NCBI RefSeq assembly: GCF_000367365.1
Contig: NZ_BARF01000141.1
Location: 1-43,486, forward strand
Reading direction: 5' to 3'
Length of the DNA stretch: 43,486 bases
DNA from: Streptomyces prunicolor NBRC 13075
GTDB lineage: Bacteria; Actinomycetota; Actinomycetes; Streptomycetales; Streptomycetaceae
Shown here: one piece after another, positions 24,828-33,150 of the stretch
Numbering within the stretch: the first letter of the stretch is position 1
Layout of the letters: each line of letters opens with the position of its first letter
The notes under the pieces: model-generated
Database searches by the model: none
Told to the model about the DNA's origin: nothing
The model's input: the letters and a program-made list of their open reading frames with translations, nothing else
Made by a program: the position numbers and the translations under genes

Positions 24828-26366
24828 ATGAACACCGAGACAGGAACCGAGGCCGGAACCAAGGGATCGTACTGGCTGGAGACCGCACCGCCCGGCGAGC
24901 CCGCTCCCCCGCCGCCCCATGACCTCTCCGTCGATGTCGCGGTGGTCGGCGGCGGCATCGCGGGACTCAGCGCGGCCTGGGAACTGACCAGGCAGGGACG
25001 CGAGGTGGCCGTACTGGAGGCCGGACGGCTCGCCGCCGGCGTCACCGGTCGCACGACGGCCAAGCTGACCGCCCTGCACACGCTGGTCTACGACCATCTG
25101 CGCCGCACCCGTGGCCCCGAGGGCGCGCGGCTGTACGCGCGCTCGCAGTCCGCCGCGATCAGCCACGCCGCCGAGATCGTCGAGGAGTTGGGCATCGACT
25201 GCGAGTGGGAGGAGGCGGCGGCCTTCACCTATGCCGAGGACCCCGGGGGCGTGGCGGAGCTGCGAGCCGAGGCAGAGGCTGCGCGTGAGGCGGGGCTGTC
25301 GGCCGACTTCGTCACGGAGACCGACCTGCCCTTCCCGGTGGCCGGCGCGGTCCGGGTGACGGGGCAGGCCCAGTTCCATCCCCGGAAGTACCTGCTGGCG
25401 CTCGCGGACGACCTGCGACGGCGCGGCGGTGCCGTGTACGAGGACACCCGGGTCGTGGGCCTGAGCGAGGGCGAACCCTGCGTGCTGACGACCGACGCCG
25501 GCGTGTCGATCCGCGCCGACGAGGTCGTGATCGCCACGCACTACCCCGTGTTCGACCGGGCCCTGCTCTTCACCAGGCTGTCCCCGAGGCGGGAACTGGT
25601 GGTGGCCGGCACCGTCGACGAGGCCCTGGCACCTCGCGGCATGTACATCACGCCCGAGCAGGCCACGCGGTCGGTCCGCAGCGCACCGTACGCCGACGGC
25701 AAACGCCTGCTGATCGTCACCGGGGAGCACTTCACCCCCGGTGCCGCCGACGTCGAGGAACGCTTCGCCCGGCTGTCCGCCTGGGCCCAGGACCGCTTCC
25801 CGGGTCTCACCCTCACCCACCGCTGGGCCACCCAGGACAACGACTCCACCGACTCCGTGCCCCTCGTCGGACCGCTCCACGCCGGCAGCCGCCACACCTA
25901 CGTGGCCACCGGCTTCGGCGGCTGGGGACTGAGCGGCGGCATCATGGCGGCCGGCCTGATCGGGGATCTCGTCGGCGGACGCGAATGCGAGTGGAGCGGC
26001 CTCTACGATCCGCGCCGCCTGGCCTCCGTGATCCGCGAGGGCGGGTCCTTCCTGAAGCACCAGGCGCACGTGGCCCAGCGCTTCGTCGGTGACCGGTTGC
26101 CGCCGCTGACGGGCCCCGCGCTGGAGGACATCCCTCGCGGCGAGGGTGCCGTGGTACGGACGGACGGCCGGCAGTGCGCCATTCACCGCGACGAGACCGG
26201 CCAGCTCCACGCGGTCTCGGCCCGCTGCACCCACCTGGGCTGCATCGTGGCCTTCAACTCCGCGGAGCAGGCGTGGGAATGCCCCTGCCACGGTTCACGC
26301 TTCGCCCCGGACGGACAGATCCTCCAGGGGCCCGCCGTACGGCCGCTGGAAAAGCACGACATCTGA
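24828..26366 (+). CDS. FAD-dependent oxidoreductase with C-terminal Rieske domain
   Basis: 512 residues. The N-terminal DAO-type FAD domain has the dinucleotide motif VAVVGGGIAGLSAAWELTRQ (about 37-56), followed by ASP-like residues at VLEAG. The C-terminal Rieske [2Fe-2S] domain (about 425-512) has ligands C467-x-H469 and C485-x2-H488, with C472 and C487 placed for the usual disulfide. Electrons would pass from substrate through FAD to the Rieske cluster or the reverse. The family (YhfW-like in Bacillus) has no settled substrate. It stands between topoisomerase IB and the decarboxylase-like gene, all on the plus strand. Confidence 0.93.
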   Translation: MNTETGTEAGTKGSYWLETAPPGEPAPPPPHDLSVDVAVVGGGIAGLSAAWELTRQGREVAVLEAGRLAAGVTGRTTAKLTALHTLVYDHLRRTRGPEGARLYARSQSAAISHAAEIVEELGIDCEWEEAAAFTYAEDPGGVAELRAEAEAAREAGLSADFVTETDLPFPVAGAVRVTGQAQFHPRKYLLALADDLRRRGGAVYEDTRVVGLSEGEPCVLTTDAGVSIRADEVVIATHYPVFDRALLFTRLSPRRELVVAGTVDEALAPRGMYITPEQATRSVRSAPYADGKRLLIVTGEHFTPGAADVEERFARLSAWAQDRFPGLTLTHRWATQDNDSTDSVPLVGPLHAGSRHTYVATGFGGWGLSGGIMAAGLIGDLVGGRECEWSGLYDPRRLASVIREGGSFLKHQAHVAQRFVGDRLPPLTGPALEDIPRGEGAVVRTDGRQCAIHRDETGQLHAVSARCTHLGCIVAFNSAEQAWECPCHGSRFAPDGQILQGPAVRPLEKHDI

Positions 26367-26514
26367 ACGCGGTGGAGAGCGGCGGTTCCCCGATTGCGGC
26401 GCACGCGGACGCGGAGTGGGACATCGTCCGGGCGAGTACCGGACGGTGAGTGGCCGCGGCGGTGCCGGTGCCCCTGGCCTGCATGATCGCCACGCCGCGG
26501 GGAACCCGGCCGCC

Positions 26515-27987
26515 ATGGCTGCGAACCAGGCTGAGGCCCCGATTCTCGAAGCGCTCGCCCGCTACGCGGACGCGGACGGACTGGGGTTCACTCCCCCGGG
26601 CCACAAACAGGCACGCGGCGCGGACCCCCGCGCCCGTGCGGTACTGGGTGACGCCGTCTTCTACGGTGACGTCCTGGCCAACGGCGGCCTGGACGACCGG
26701 CTCACCCGGGGCCGCGTACTGGAGCGGGCCGAGAACCTCATGGCCCACGCGGTACACGCGGACCACACGTACTTCTCGACCTGTGGAAGTTCCCTGTCGG
26801 TGAAGGCCGCCATGCTGGCGGTGACCAGCCCCGGCCACCGGCTCCTCGTCGGACGCGACGCCCATAAGTCGGTGGTGGCCGGACTCATCCTGTCCGGTGT
26901 CGAGCCCGTGTGGGTGGAACCCCAATGGGACACCTCCCGCCACCTCGCCCATCCCCCCTCGGCGGCGGGCTACGCCAAGGCGTTCGCGGAGCATCCGGAC
27001 GCGGACGGTGCCCTGGTCACCAGCCCCACCCCGTACGGAGCCGCCGCCGACCTCAGAAGCATCGCCGACGTCTGCCACCGGCTCGGAAAGCCGCTCATCG
27101 TGGACGAGGCGTGGGGAGCACACCTCCCCTTCCACGACGACCTGCCGTCATGGGCCATGGACGCCGGCGCCGACATCTGTGTGACCAGCATCCACAAGAT
27201 GGGCAGCGGTCTGGAACAGGGCTCGGTGTTCCACCTCCAGGGCGACCTCATCGATCCCGCCGAACTGGCTTCGCGGGCCGACCTCCTCGGCACGACCAGT
27301 CCGAACGTCCTGATCTACGCCGGCATCGACGCCTGGCGTCGGCAAATGGTCCAACACGGCCACGAACTCCTCGGCGAGGCACTGGAGTTGGCGGCACGCA
27401 CCCGCACGGCCGTCGAAGCGGTCGGCGGCTTCCACGTCAACGACGCGAAGGACTTCTGCGGCCCCGACCTCGCCCACGACTTCGACCCGCTCCCGGTCGT
27501 CATGGACATCGGCGAACTGGGCACCACCGGCTACCGCGCCGCCGACTGGCTGCGGGCCCACCATCACATCGACGCCCACCTCTTCGATCACCGCCGGATC
27601 AGCGCACAGCTCACCCACGCCGACGACGAGCAGACCACCACCCGTCTCCTGGCGGCCCTGCGCGACCTGGCCGACCACACCACCGAGCTGCGGGACGTCC
27701 CCCAGGTCGCCGTCCCGTCACCCGCCGAACTGCGGATGGACCAGGCCCGCCAGCCCCGCGACGCCTACTTCGCCCAGCACACGAAGGTGCCCACGGCCGA
27801 AGCCGTCGGCAGGATCGCCGCCGAGATGATCACCCCCTACCCACCCGGCATCCCCGTGGCCCTGCCCGGCGAACGCCTCACTGAGCCCGTACTGAAATAC
27901 CTCGTCGCTGGAGTCGAGGCCGGCATGTTCCTGCCGGACGCGGCCGACCAGCGACTGAACACCGTACGGGTCGTCGAGGAGCACTGA
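26515..27987 (+). CDS. Orn/Lys/Arg decarboxylase family PLP enzyme
   Basis: 490 residues from ATG 26515. Fold-type I PLP enzyme of the SpeA/Cad group without the N-terminal wing domain: substrate/PLP region GLGFTPPGHKQ (23-33), phosphate-binding CGSS (90-93), D197 and H203 in VDEAWGAHLPFH, and the Schiff-base lysine K228 in TSIHKMGSG. The C-terminal domain shows ITPYPPGIPVALPGE. Members decarboxylate arginine, lysine or ornithine to polyamines or cadaverine. Which substrate is used cannot be read here. No neighbouring polyamine genes are present. Confidence 0.9.
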   Translation: MAANQAEAPILEALARYADADGLGFTPPGHKQARGADPRARAVLGDAVFYGDVLANGGLDDRLTRGRVLERAENLMAHAVHADHTYFSTCGSSLSVKAAMLAVTSPGHRLLVGRDAHKSVVAGLILSGVEPVWVEPQWDTSRHLAHPPSAAGYAKAFAEHPDADGALVTSPTPYGAAADLRSIADVCHRLGKPLIVDEAWGAHLPFHDDLPSWAMDAGADICVTSIHKMGSGLEQGSVFHLQGDLIDPAELASRADLLGTTSPNVLIYAGIDAWRRQMVQHGHELLGEALELAARTRTAVEAVGGFHVNDAKDFCGPDLAHDFDPLPVVMDIGELGTTGYRAADWLRAHHHIDAHLFDHRRISAQLTHADDEQTTTRLLAALRDLADHTTELRDVPQVAVPSPAELRMDQARQPRDAYFAQHTKVPTAEAVGRIAAEMITPYPPGIPVALPGERLTEPVLKYLVAGVEAGMFLPDAADQRLNTVRVVEEH

Positions 27988-28317
27988 CCCGCGCCCCGCG
28001 TGCTGAAGCCACGAGCCCGCCCCCTCACCAACAGCGCGCCTCACGCCCCGCCAGGCCCTCGCCCCCCGTGGTACTCGCGAGGCTGCCTGGAGAACCGCCG
28101 CCACTCGCTCCATGAGGAGAGGTGATGCCCGGCTTCGCACAACTCCTGTGCAGGTGGCGACGAGTTGCGCAGCGACCGGTGACTACGGGGCCGGCCGAAC
28201 TCGACAGGACGGATGGCAGCCGTCCGGATGCCGAAGTCCTCGTCGTCAGGGCTGAGTCGGCGGAGACGGCTCAACTCACCCTCCGCCTGCACGCCGACAG
28301 CGACGACGTCTCCATCT
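27988..28317. other. gene-poor stretch after the decarboxylase gene
   Basis: A 92-codon frame at 28122-28400 (plus) has a GAGGAG site and could be translated, but its product matches nothing I know and it runs into the transposase relic in another frame. Otherwise nothing is evident. I see no strong terminator for the decarboxylase gene. Confidence 0.4.
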
Positions 28318-28516
28318 CACCCCTCAGATCGCCAAACGCACCGATGGCACAGCGGGGTTCGTGGTGCCGGCGCGCAGGTGGATGGCGGAAAGGACGCTGA
28401 GTCGGCTGATGCGCTCGTGTCGCCTGGTGCGCGACTACGGGACACTGCCGGCCAGGCACGAAGCCATGGTGCTGTGGCCGATGGCCATGCTCATCAGCGG
28501 TCGTCCGGCCGGACGC
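28318..28516 (+). pseudogene. C-terminal fragment of an IS5-family transposase
   Basis: The frame reads QIAKRTDGTAGFVVPARRW, then MAERTLSRLMRSCRLVRDYG, then HEAMVLWPMAMLISGR. This follows the well-known end of actinobacterial IS5 transposases (GFxVLPRRWVVERTFGWLxRxRRLxRDYExxPxxxEAMxxWAM). The catalytic E of the DDE triad belongs to the VxERTF helix (here MAERTL). Only the last 65 codons remain. Confidence 0.8.
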
Positions 28517-28529
28517 CGTCCTGTCGGCT

Positions 28530-28765
28530 TCAGACGGCCGGCGCCCCGGGAGCGGGGAACACTCCCGGCCGCACCTGGAGGGCCCGCTCTCGCTCCACCA
28601 GGCGTTTCGCCTTCGATCGCAGTCCCTCGACTTTCGCCGGCACCGTATCCAGCCCGCGAGCGACAGCCGGTTGCCGACACCGCATGCCCCCGCAGCCCGC
28701 TTCAGAGTCCAGCACCGGCACGATCCGCTGGTAGTCCGGCGCGAGGACCGACGCGGCCATGCCCG
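28530..28765 (-). pseudogene. possible relic of a small winged-helix protein
   Basis: Minus-strand frame: PDYQRIVPVLDSEAG, then GLDTVPAKVEGLRSKAKRLV, then RPGVFPAP. The KVEGLRSKAKRLVERG...PGxF pattern resembles short winged-helix proteins I have seen across Streptomyces genomes near mobile elements. No clear start or intact first helices are visible, so it is treated as a relic. Weak assignment. Confidence 0.35.
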
Positions 28766-29250
28766 TCTCCCGCTGGGGCGCTGTCGAACGCGCCACCGGG
28801 CTTCCCGCCGGCTCCGTGACCACCGAAGGCGGCCCGGCCGGCACCTCGGTCACCATCACCGGGCATCCACCAGCCGCTGAAGCTCGCGTTCCGCCCCACC
28901 GAGGGCCGCAGGCGGGGGTTCAATCCGCCGCGTCCAACGACACCCGAGAGGGCGCTATCGGTAGCTGTCTCGACATGCTGCGCGAGCAATGTCCCCCATC
29001 CTGGCCCGAGCACGGCTCGCTGGAGGAGGCGCCATCGGTGCTCAAGTTCAGCCAGAGCAGGTCGGCAAGAGGACACCGCGTACATGTACTTCCGCATGCA
29101 GCCGGTGCCGAGATGTCTACTACGGATCGACACCGGACCGCACTTGACGCCCGGCATGCCAAATATGCCGCATGCGCGGTGGACAGGGACGACGATACTC
29201 GCAGCCCGAATTCGCCCCCGATTCGGCCCGGCAGTTCTTCAGAGAGTAAA
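28766..29250. other. mobile-element debris without a recognisable gene
   Basis: Frames on both strands are open but unmatched to any domain. Codon bias is weak and base composition drops near 29160-29270. It is probably decayed sequence flanking the left boundary of the 12-kb island. Confidence 0.4.
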
Positions 29251-29254
29251 CATT

Positions 29255-29346
29255 GCCTCTGAACTGCGGAAATAACGAGCGGCAGACGAGCCGGGCCGTA
29301 CGCCGGGGACAGCTGCATCATGTATGAATGCGGCCTCTGAACTGCG
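29255..29346 (+). repeat. 14-nt direct repeat flanking the left island boundary
   Basis: GCCTCTGAACTGCG occurs at 29255-29268 and again at 29333-29346, enclosing the 25-nt repeat at 29283-29307. It may be part of a recombination site. Confidence 0.5.
29283..29307 (+). repeat. left copy of the 25-nt island-boundary repeat (candidate att core)
   Basis: CAGACGAGCCGGGC, C, GTACGCCGGG: identical to 41287-41311 except for one base (C against T). The two copies are in the same orientation and enclose the YefM/YoeB-Wadjet-IS256-DUF2637 block. Confidence 0.55.
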
Positions 29347-29371
29347 CAGACGTTCCGCGTGACCAGAGGCC

Positions 29372-29390
29372 GTGCACATCGCGTGCACAC
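29372..29390 (+). repeat. left copy of the 19-nt GTGCAC repeat
   Basis: GTGCACATCGCGTGCACAC differs by one base from 41167-41185. Each holds two GTGCAC hexamers, each palindromic on its own. The placing near both island ends suggests recombinase arm sites, but no recombinase gene is in the window. Confidence 0.5.
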
Positions 29391-29415
29391 TAACCCGAAG
29401 ATCACCCCCCCAAGC

Positions 29416-29456
29416 GGTACGAATTTCCGTACCAGTCCGGTACGATATTAGGTACC
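29416..29456 (+). promoter_or_regulatory. yefM-yoeB promoter and operator with four GGTAC boxes
   Basis: GGTACG (29416) and CGTACC (29428-29433) form an inverted repeat; GGTACG (29439) and GGTACC (29451) follow. TACGAT at 29441-29446 suits a -10 box. YefM-family antitoxins repress their own operon through short palindromes, so these boxes are the probable YefM/YoeB binding sites. Confidence 0.6.
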
Positions 29457-29478
29457 ACTCCGCGAGAGGACGTGTGTC

Positions 29479-29751
29479 ATGACACTTACCGCCAGCGAAG
29501 CGCGCAAGGAACTCTTCCCTCTGATCAAGAAGGTCAACGACGACCACGCGCCAGTGCGGATTCACTCCAAGAACGGCGACGCCATCCTCATGTCTGCAGA
29601 GGACTACGACGCCTGGCAGGAAACCATCTACCTCCTGCGCTCCCCGGCCAATGCCCGCCGCCTCATGGAAGCTGTCGCCCGCGACCGTTCGGGCCAGACA
29701 GGGGTCACCAAAACCCTGGAGGAGCTCCAGGAACTGGCCGGTGAGGAGTGA
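29479..29751 (+). CDS. yefM: YefM/Phd-type antitoxin
   Basis: 90 residues, ATG with GAGAGGA about ten bases upstream. The N-terminal DNA-binding fold is typical: MTLTASEARKELFPLIKKV, then VRIHSKNGDAILMSAEDYDA. The acidic C-terminal part (SGQTGVTKTLEELQELAGEE) should be the flexible toxin-neutralising tail. It binds YoeB and represses the operon through the GGTAC boxes upstream. It overlaps the toxin start by four bases (GTGA), the usual arrangement that keeps antitoxin synthesis ahead of toxin. Confidence 0.95.
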   Translation: MTLTASEARKELFPLIKKVNDDHAPVRIHSKNGDAILMSAEDYDAWQETIYLLRSPANARRLMEAVARDRSGQTGVTKTLEELQELAGEE

Positions 29752-30011
29752 GGGACGTCAACTTCGACCCGGCCGCCTGGGACGACTTCCAGCACTGGCT
29801 TGCGACCGACCGCAAGATGGTGCGCCGCGTCGTCCGCCTCATCAGCGAGATCCAGCGCGATCCGTTCAACGGCATCGGCAAGCCCGAACCACTCAAGGGA
29901 GACCTCTCCGGGTACTGGTCGAGGCGCATCGACGACGAACACCGCCTCGTCTACCGAGCCGATGACAAGCAAGTCAAGATCCTCAAGGCTCGGTACCTCT
30001 ACACCGACTAG
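29748..30011 (+). CDS. yoeB: YoeB-type ribosome-dependent endoribonuclease toxin
   Basis: 87 residues from GTG 29748. Aligns along the whole length with YoeB: WDDFQHWLATDRKMVRRV, the GKPEPLKGDLSGYWSRRI core with the catalytic Glu and Arg, and EHRLVYRADD. The C-terminus is KARYLYTD, whereas E. coli YoeB ends CRYHY with catalytic His83. Here that histidine is leucine, so mRNA cleavage at the ribosomal A site may be weakened or lost. The neighbouring antitoxin is intact. The pair may stabilise the island. Confidence 0.92.
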   Translation: MRDVNFDPAAWDDFQHWLATDRKMVRRVVRLISEIQRDPFNGIGKPEPLKGDLSGYWSRRIDDEHRLVYRADDKQVKILKARYLYTD

Positions 30012-30319
30012 CCTGGCTCAGCCAAGTCGGTGAGCGCTTCTTGCCTCCACCCTGCAGCGGCACGCAGTTGCCGGCCTCTTGCCGGCTGGCGACGCGGCCC
30101 TTTTGGTGAGGCCTACGGCGATAGCGACGCCTCACATAGGCCCTGGGCTTGGCAGGCCTACCGTGGCCAGGACAGCCCATCAGAGGCGGCGGGCTGCAAC
30201 GCGACAGACGAGGCGCGACCGACTGCGCCGGCGGCGAGAGCCCGCCCCGGCGTGACCCTGCGCGAAGAGCAGGCCACGATTGCCCTAGCAGGGTGTCCGT
30301 CGGAGAGAATGCCTGAACG
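30012..30319. other. 308-bp region between yoeB and jetA
   Basis: No gene is evident. It should hold the Wadjet promoter, but I see no convincing -35/-10 pair. A GGAGAG at 30302-30307 precedes the jetA ATG by 12 bases. Confidence 0.45.
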
Positions 30320-31915
30320 ATGACGTCGACGCCTTCCGGACCGGCCCGGGCCGGGTATACGCCCTTCGCTCACCTCACCGTGCCCAACGCCGCCCTCTAC
30401 CGCCGGGTGATGGGAGCGTTCCTGGCCGCCAAGGAGCGCTTCGCCGTTCACCTGCGGCCTGAGGACGTGGTCGCGGCGCTGCCGCCGGAGCACCGGCCCG
30501 CCGACGTGGACACGGTGGTCAAGGCGTTGGACAGCCTTGTCGATTGGGGCAATCTGCGGGCGGATCCGGACACTTCCCGAGTCACCGCGGTCGAGGACTT
30601 CTACCGCAAACGCTTCATCTACCAGCTCACCCAGGCCGGCGAGGCAGCCGAGCAGGCGCTGTCCGTGTACGACGAGACGCTGGGGCGGCCCGGTGCGCTG
30701 CAGGCGGTGGCCCTGCACGACATCGTCACCCAGTTGCGGGCTCTGCTGGTGATCGCCGCCGAGCAGGAGGAAGGCGAGCCGGACGCGGCCAAGGCGCATC
30801 TGGCGCTGTCCGCTCTGACGAGCCGGTTCGAGGCGTTGGCGGAGAACGCGCGGGCCTTCATGGGTTCCCTGCAGCGCACGATCGACCTGCACGGCGTGGA
30901 GGTCGATGTGTTCCTCGCCTACAAGGACCGACTGATCCAGTACCTGGAGCGGTTCATCCAGGACCTGATCGCCCTGGGAGGGCGGATCGCCCTGCTCATC
31001 GGCGAGTTGGAGGAGCAGGGCCGGGTCGGCGTGCTGCTGCGGCTGGCGGCGGCCCGGGAGGCTGCCGATGCCGCCCCGGGCGAGGCCGAGAGCGCCGAGG
31101 CGCGAGCTTATGAACGGTGGGTGGGCAGATGGTCGGGGCTGGCCGCCTGGTTCGTGTCGGCGGAGGGCCGTGAGTCGCAGGCCCGTCTGCTGCGCGGCCG
31201 CGCACTTGGGGCTATCCCCCAATTGCTGGCGGTCGTACGGCAGTTGAACGAGCGGCGGGCCGGGCGCTCGGACCGCTCGGCGGACTTCCGCACTCTGGCC
31301 CGCTGGTTCGCCGAGGCGCCCGACGACGCAGCGCGGCACCGGCTGTGGCGTGCGGCGTTCGGGTTGTATCCCGCACGTCACCTCACCGTCGACGCCGATA
31401 CCCTCGACCGGCGCGCCGCCCGCCCGGTGGCCGCCTCCACCCCGTGGGCCGAGGCCGAGCCGCTGCGGATCAGCCCGCAGCTGCGCCGTACCGGCAGCTA
31501 TGAGCGGCGCGGCAGGACCCGCCGGGTGCAGGACCGGTCCGAGCAGCGCAAGCGCCTCGCCGAGATCGCCGCCCAGCAGGCCCAGGAGATCGCGGCCGCC
31601 CGCGCCGGCCTCGCGACGGACGGCACCACGAGGCTGTCCGCACTCGGCGAGCTCGACCCGCTCGCCTTCGGCCTGTTCCTACAGCTGCTCGGCGACGCCC
31701 TGGCCACCTGGCGCCCCGGCATGACGGCCACCGTCGCGACCAGCAACGACGGCACGATGGAGATCCGGCTCACGGCCTTGACGGACGGTACGAGGGCCAG
31801 AATCCGCACCCCGGGCGGCACCTTCCGCGGCCCCGACCACCTGGTCGAGATCACCGATCTCACCCGAACCGGCCAGACGCGCGCTGCCGGCACTTCTGGC
31901 GGGGAGGAGTCATGA
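30320..31915 (+). CDS. jetA: Wadjet protein JetA (TIGR02677/DUF2397 family)
   Basis: 531 residues from ATG 30320. The N-terminus has the family start (YTPFAHLTVPNAALYRRVMG), followed by a winged-helix-like part and long helices (FYRKRFIYQLTQAGEAAEQA; FMGSLQRTIDLHGVEVDVFL), matching TIGR02677 of about 500 residues. In Wadjet, JetA is the kleisin-like bridge between the SMC-type JetC heads. The protein ends with a four-base ATGA overlap with jetB. This DUF2397/2398/2399 set corresponds, as I recall, to Wadjet type II. Confidence 0.9.
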   Translation: MTSTPSGPARAGYTPFAHLTVPNAALYRRVMGAFLAAKERFAVHLRPEDVVAALPPEHRPADVDTVVKALDSLVDWGNLRADPDTSRVTAVEDFYRKRFIYQLTQAGEAAEQALSVYDETLGRPGALQAVALHDIVTQLRALLVIAAEQEEGEPDAAKAHLALSALTSRFEALAENARAFMGSLQRTIDLHGVEVDVFLAYKDRLIQYLERFIQDLIALGGRIALLIGELEEQGRVGVLLRLAAAREAADAAPGEAESAEARAYERWVGRWSGLAAWFVSAEGRESQARLLRGRALGAIPQLLAVVRQLNERRAGRSDRSADFRTLARWFAEAPDDAARHRLWRAAFGLYPARHLTVDADTLDRRAARPVAASTPWAEAEPLRISPQLRRTGSYERRGRTRRVQDRSEQRKRLAEIAAQQAQEIAAARAGLATDGTTRLSALGELDPLAFGLFLQLLGDALATWRPGMTATVATSNDGTMEIRLTALTDGTRARIRTPGGTFRGPDHLVEITDLTRTGQTRAAGTSGGEES

Positions 31916-33150
31916 CCACGCCCCTGGGTGAGGTGCTGGACGGCCGGCGCACCGCCGAGTTCCACAAGGCCGCCCGCGCGCTGCTGAAGGAGCCGCTGCT
32001 GCTCGCGCACGGCCCGCACGCGGAGGAGTTTCGGCTGGTGCGTCGGCACGCCGGCGACCTGCGCGACTGGTTCGACCGCAACGCCGGCTGGCCGCTTCGG
32101 GTGGACGCGGAGGCGGCGCGGCTGGGCAGAGCACCCGGCACCCTGGCCGACCCCAGCCATCCGGCCCGCGAGGCCTCCCGCGCCCGCGCGCCGTTCACCC
32201 GCCGCCGCTATGTGCTGCTGTGCCTGGCGCTTGCCGCACTGGAGCGCGGCGAGGCGCAGATCGCGCTCGGCCGGCTCGCCGAGCAGGTGGTCCTGGACGC
32301 AGCCGATCCCGAACTGGCCGCCGCCGGGATCGAGTTCACGCTGGAGCGGCGCGAGGAGCGACTGGATCTGGCGGCGGTGGTACGGCTGCTCATGCACTAC
32401 GGCGTGCTGCGACGAGTGGCTGGGGACGAGGACGCCTATGTCAGCGGGGCGGGCGATGTGCTCTACGACGTCCAGCGTCGCGTCCTGGCCGGACTGCTCG
32501 CCGCCCGCCGCGGCCCGTCGATGATCACCGCGGACGGTTTCGAGGACCGCCTGGCCGAGCTGACCTCCGAGAGCGCGCTGGACAGCGACGAACTGCGCTT
32601 CCGCGCCATCCGCCAACGGTTGACCCGGCGCCTGCTGGACGACCCGGTGCTGTATTACGCCGAGCTGACCGACGAAGAGCTCGCCTACCTCACCCGCCAG
32701 CGCGCCTTCATCACCGCCCGGATCACCGAACTGACCGGTCTGGTCGCGGAGGTGCGTGCCGAGGGCATCGCCATGGTCGACCCCCTGGACGACCTGACCG
32801 ACGTACGGATGCCCGAGCAGGGCACCCACGGACACGTCACCCTGCTGCTCGCCGAGCACCTCGCGACCGCCGACGGCGCGGTCAGCCGCGGCGAGCTGGA
32901 GCGCAGGGTGCGAGAACTGGCCACCGAACACGGCGGCTTCTGGTCCAAGAGCGCCAAACAGCCGGGCGCCGAAGCGGAGCTGGTCGACCAGGCCCTGGCC
33001 AAACTGACCTCGCTCGGCCTGGTCACCGCCGCACAAGGCGGCGTCGCCCCGCTGCCGGCGCTGGCCCGGTACGCGGTCGGCGAGACCGTCGTACGGGATC
33101 CGGGAGTCCCCGCCCCTCGTACTTCTCAGCGAAAGGCACGACCGTCGTGA
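31912..33150 (+). CDS. jetB: Wadjet protein JetB (TIGR02678/DUF2398 family)
   Basis: 412 residues, coupled to jetA by an ATGA overlap. It matches TIGR02678: AEFHKAARALLKEPLLLA near the start, the central RRYVLLCLALAALERGEAQ, and MHYGVLRRVAGDEDAYV in a winged-helix region. JetB is the KITE-like subunit that dimerises and sits on JetA and the JetC heads. Full length by comparison with the family. It overlaps jetC by GTGA. Confidence 0.9.
   Translation: MTTPLGEVLDGRRTAEFHKAARALLKEPLLLAHGPHAEEFRLVRRHAGDLRDWFDRNAGWPLRVDAEAARLGRAPGTLADPSHPAREASRARAPFTRRRYVLLCLALAALERGEAQIALGRLAEQVVLDAADPELAAAGIEFTLERREERLDLAAVVRLLMHYGVLRRVAGDEDAYVSGAGDVLYDVQRRVLAGLLAARRGPSMITADGFEDRLAELTSESALDSDELRFRAIRQRLTRRLLDDPVLYYAELTDEELAYLTRQRAFITARITELTGLVAEVRAEGIAMVDPLDDLTDVRMPEQGTHGHVTLLLAEHLATADGAVSRGELERRVRELATEHGGFWSKSAKQPGAEAELVDQALAKLTSLGLVTAAQGGVAPLPALARYAVGETVVRDPGVPAPRTSQRKARPS

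Noticed and set aside
30309..30323. Four-codon leader peptide (MPER) coupled to jetA by ATGA
   Set aside because: The GGAGAG site is one base from this ATG but 12 bases from the jetA ATG, so it serves jetA. Such a short frame is expected by chance.
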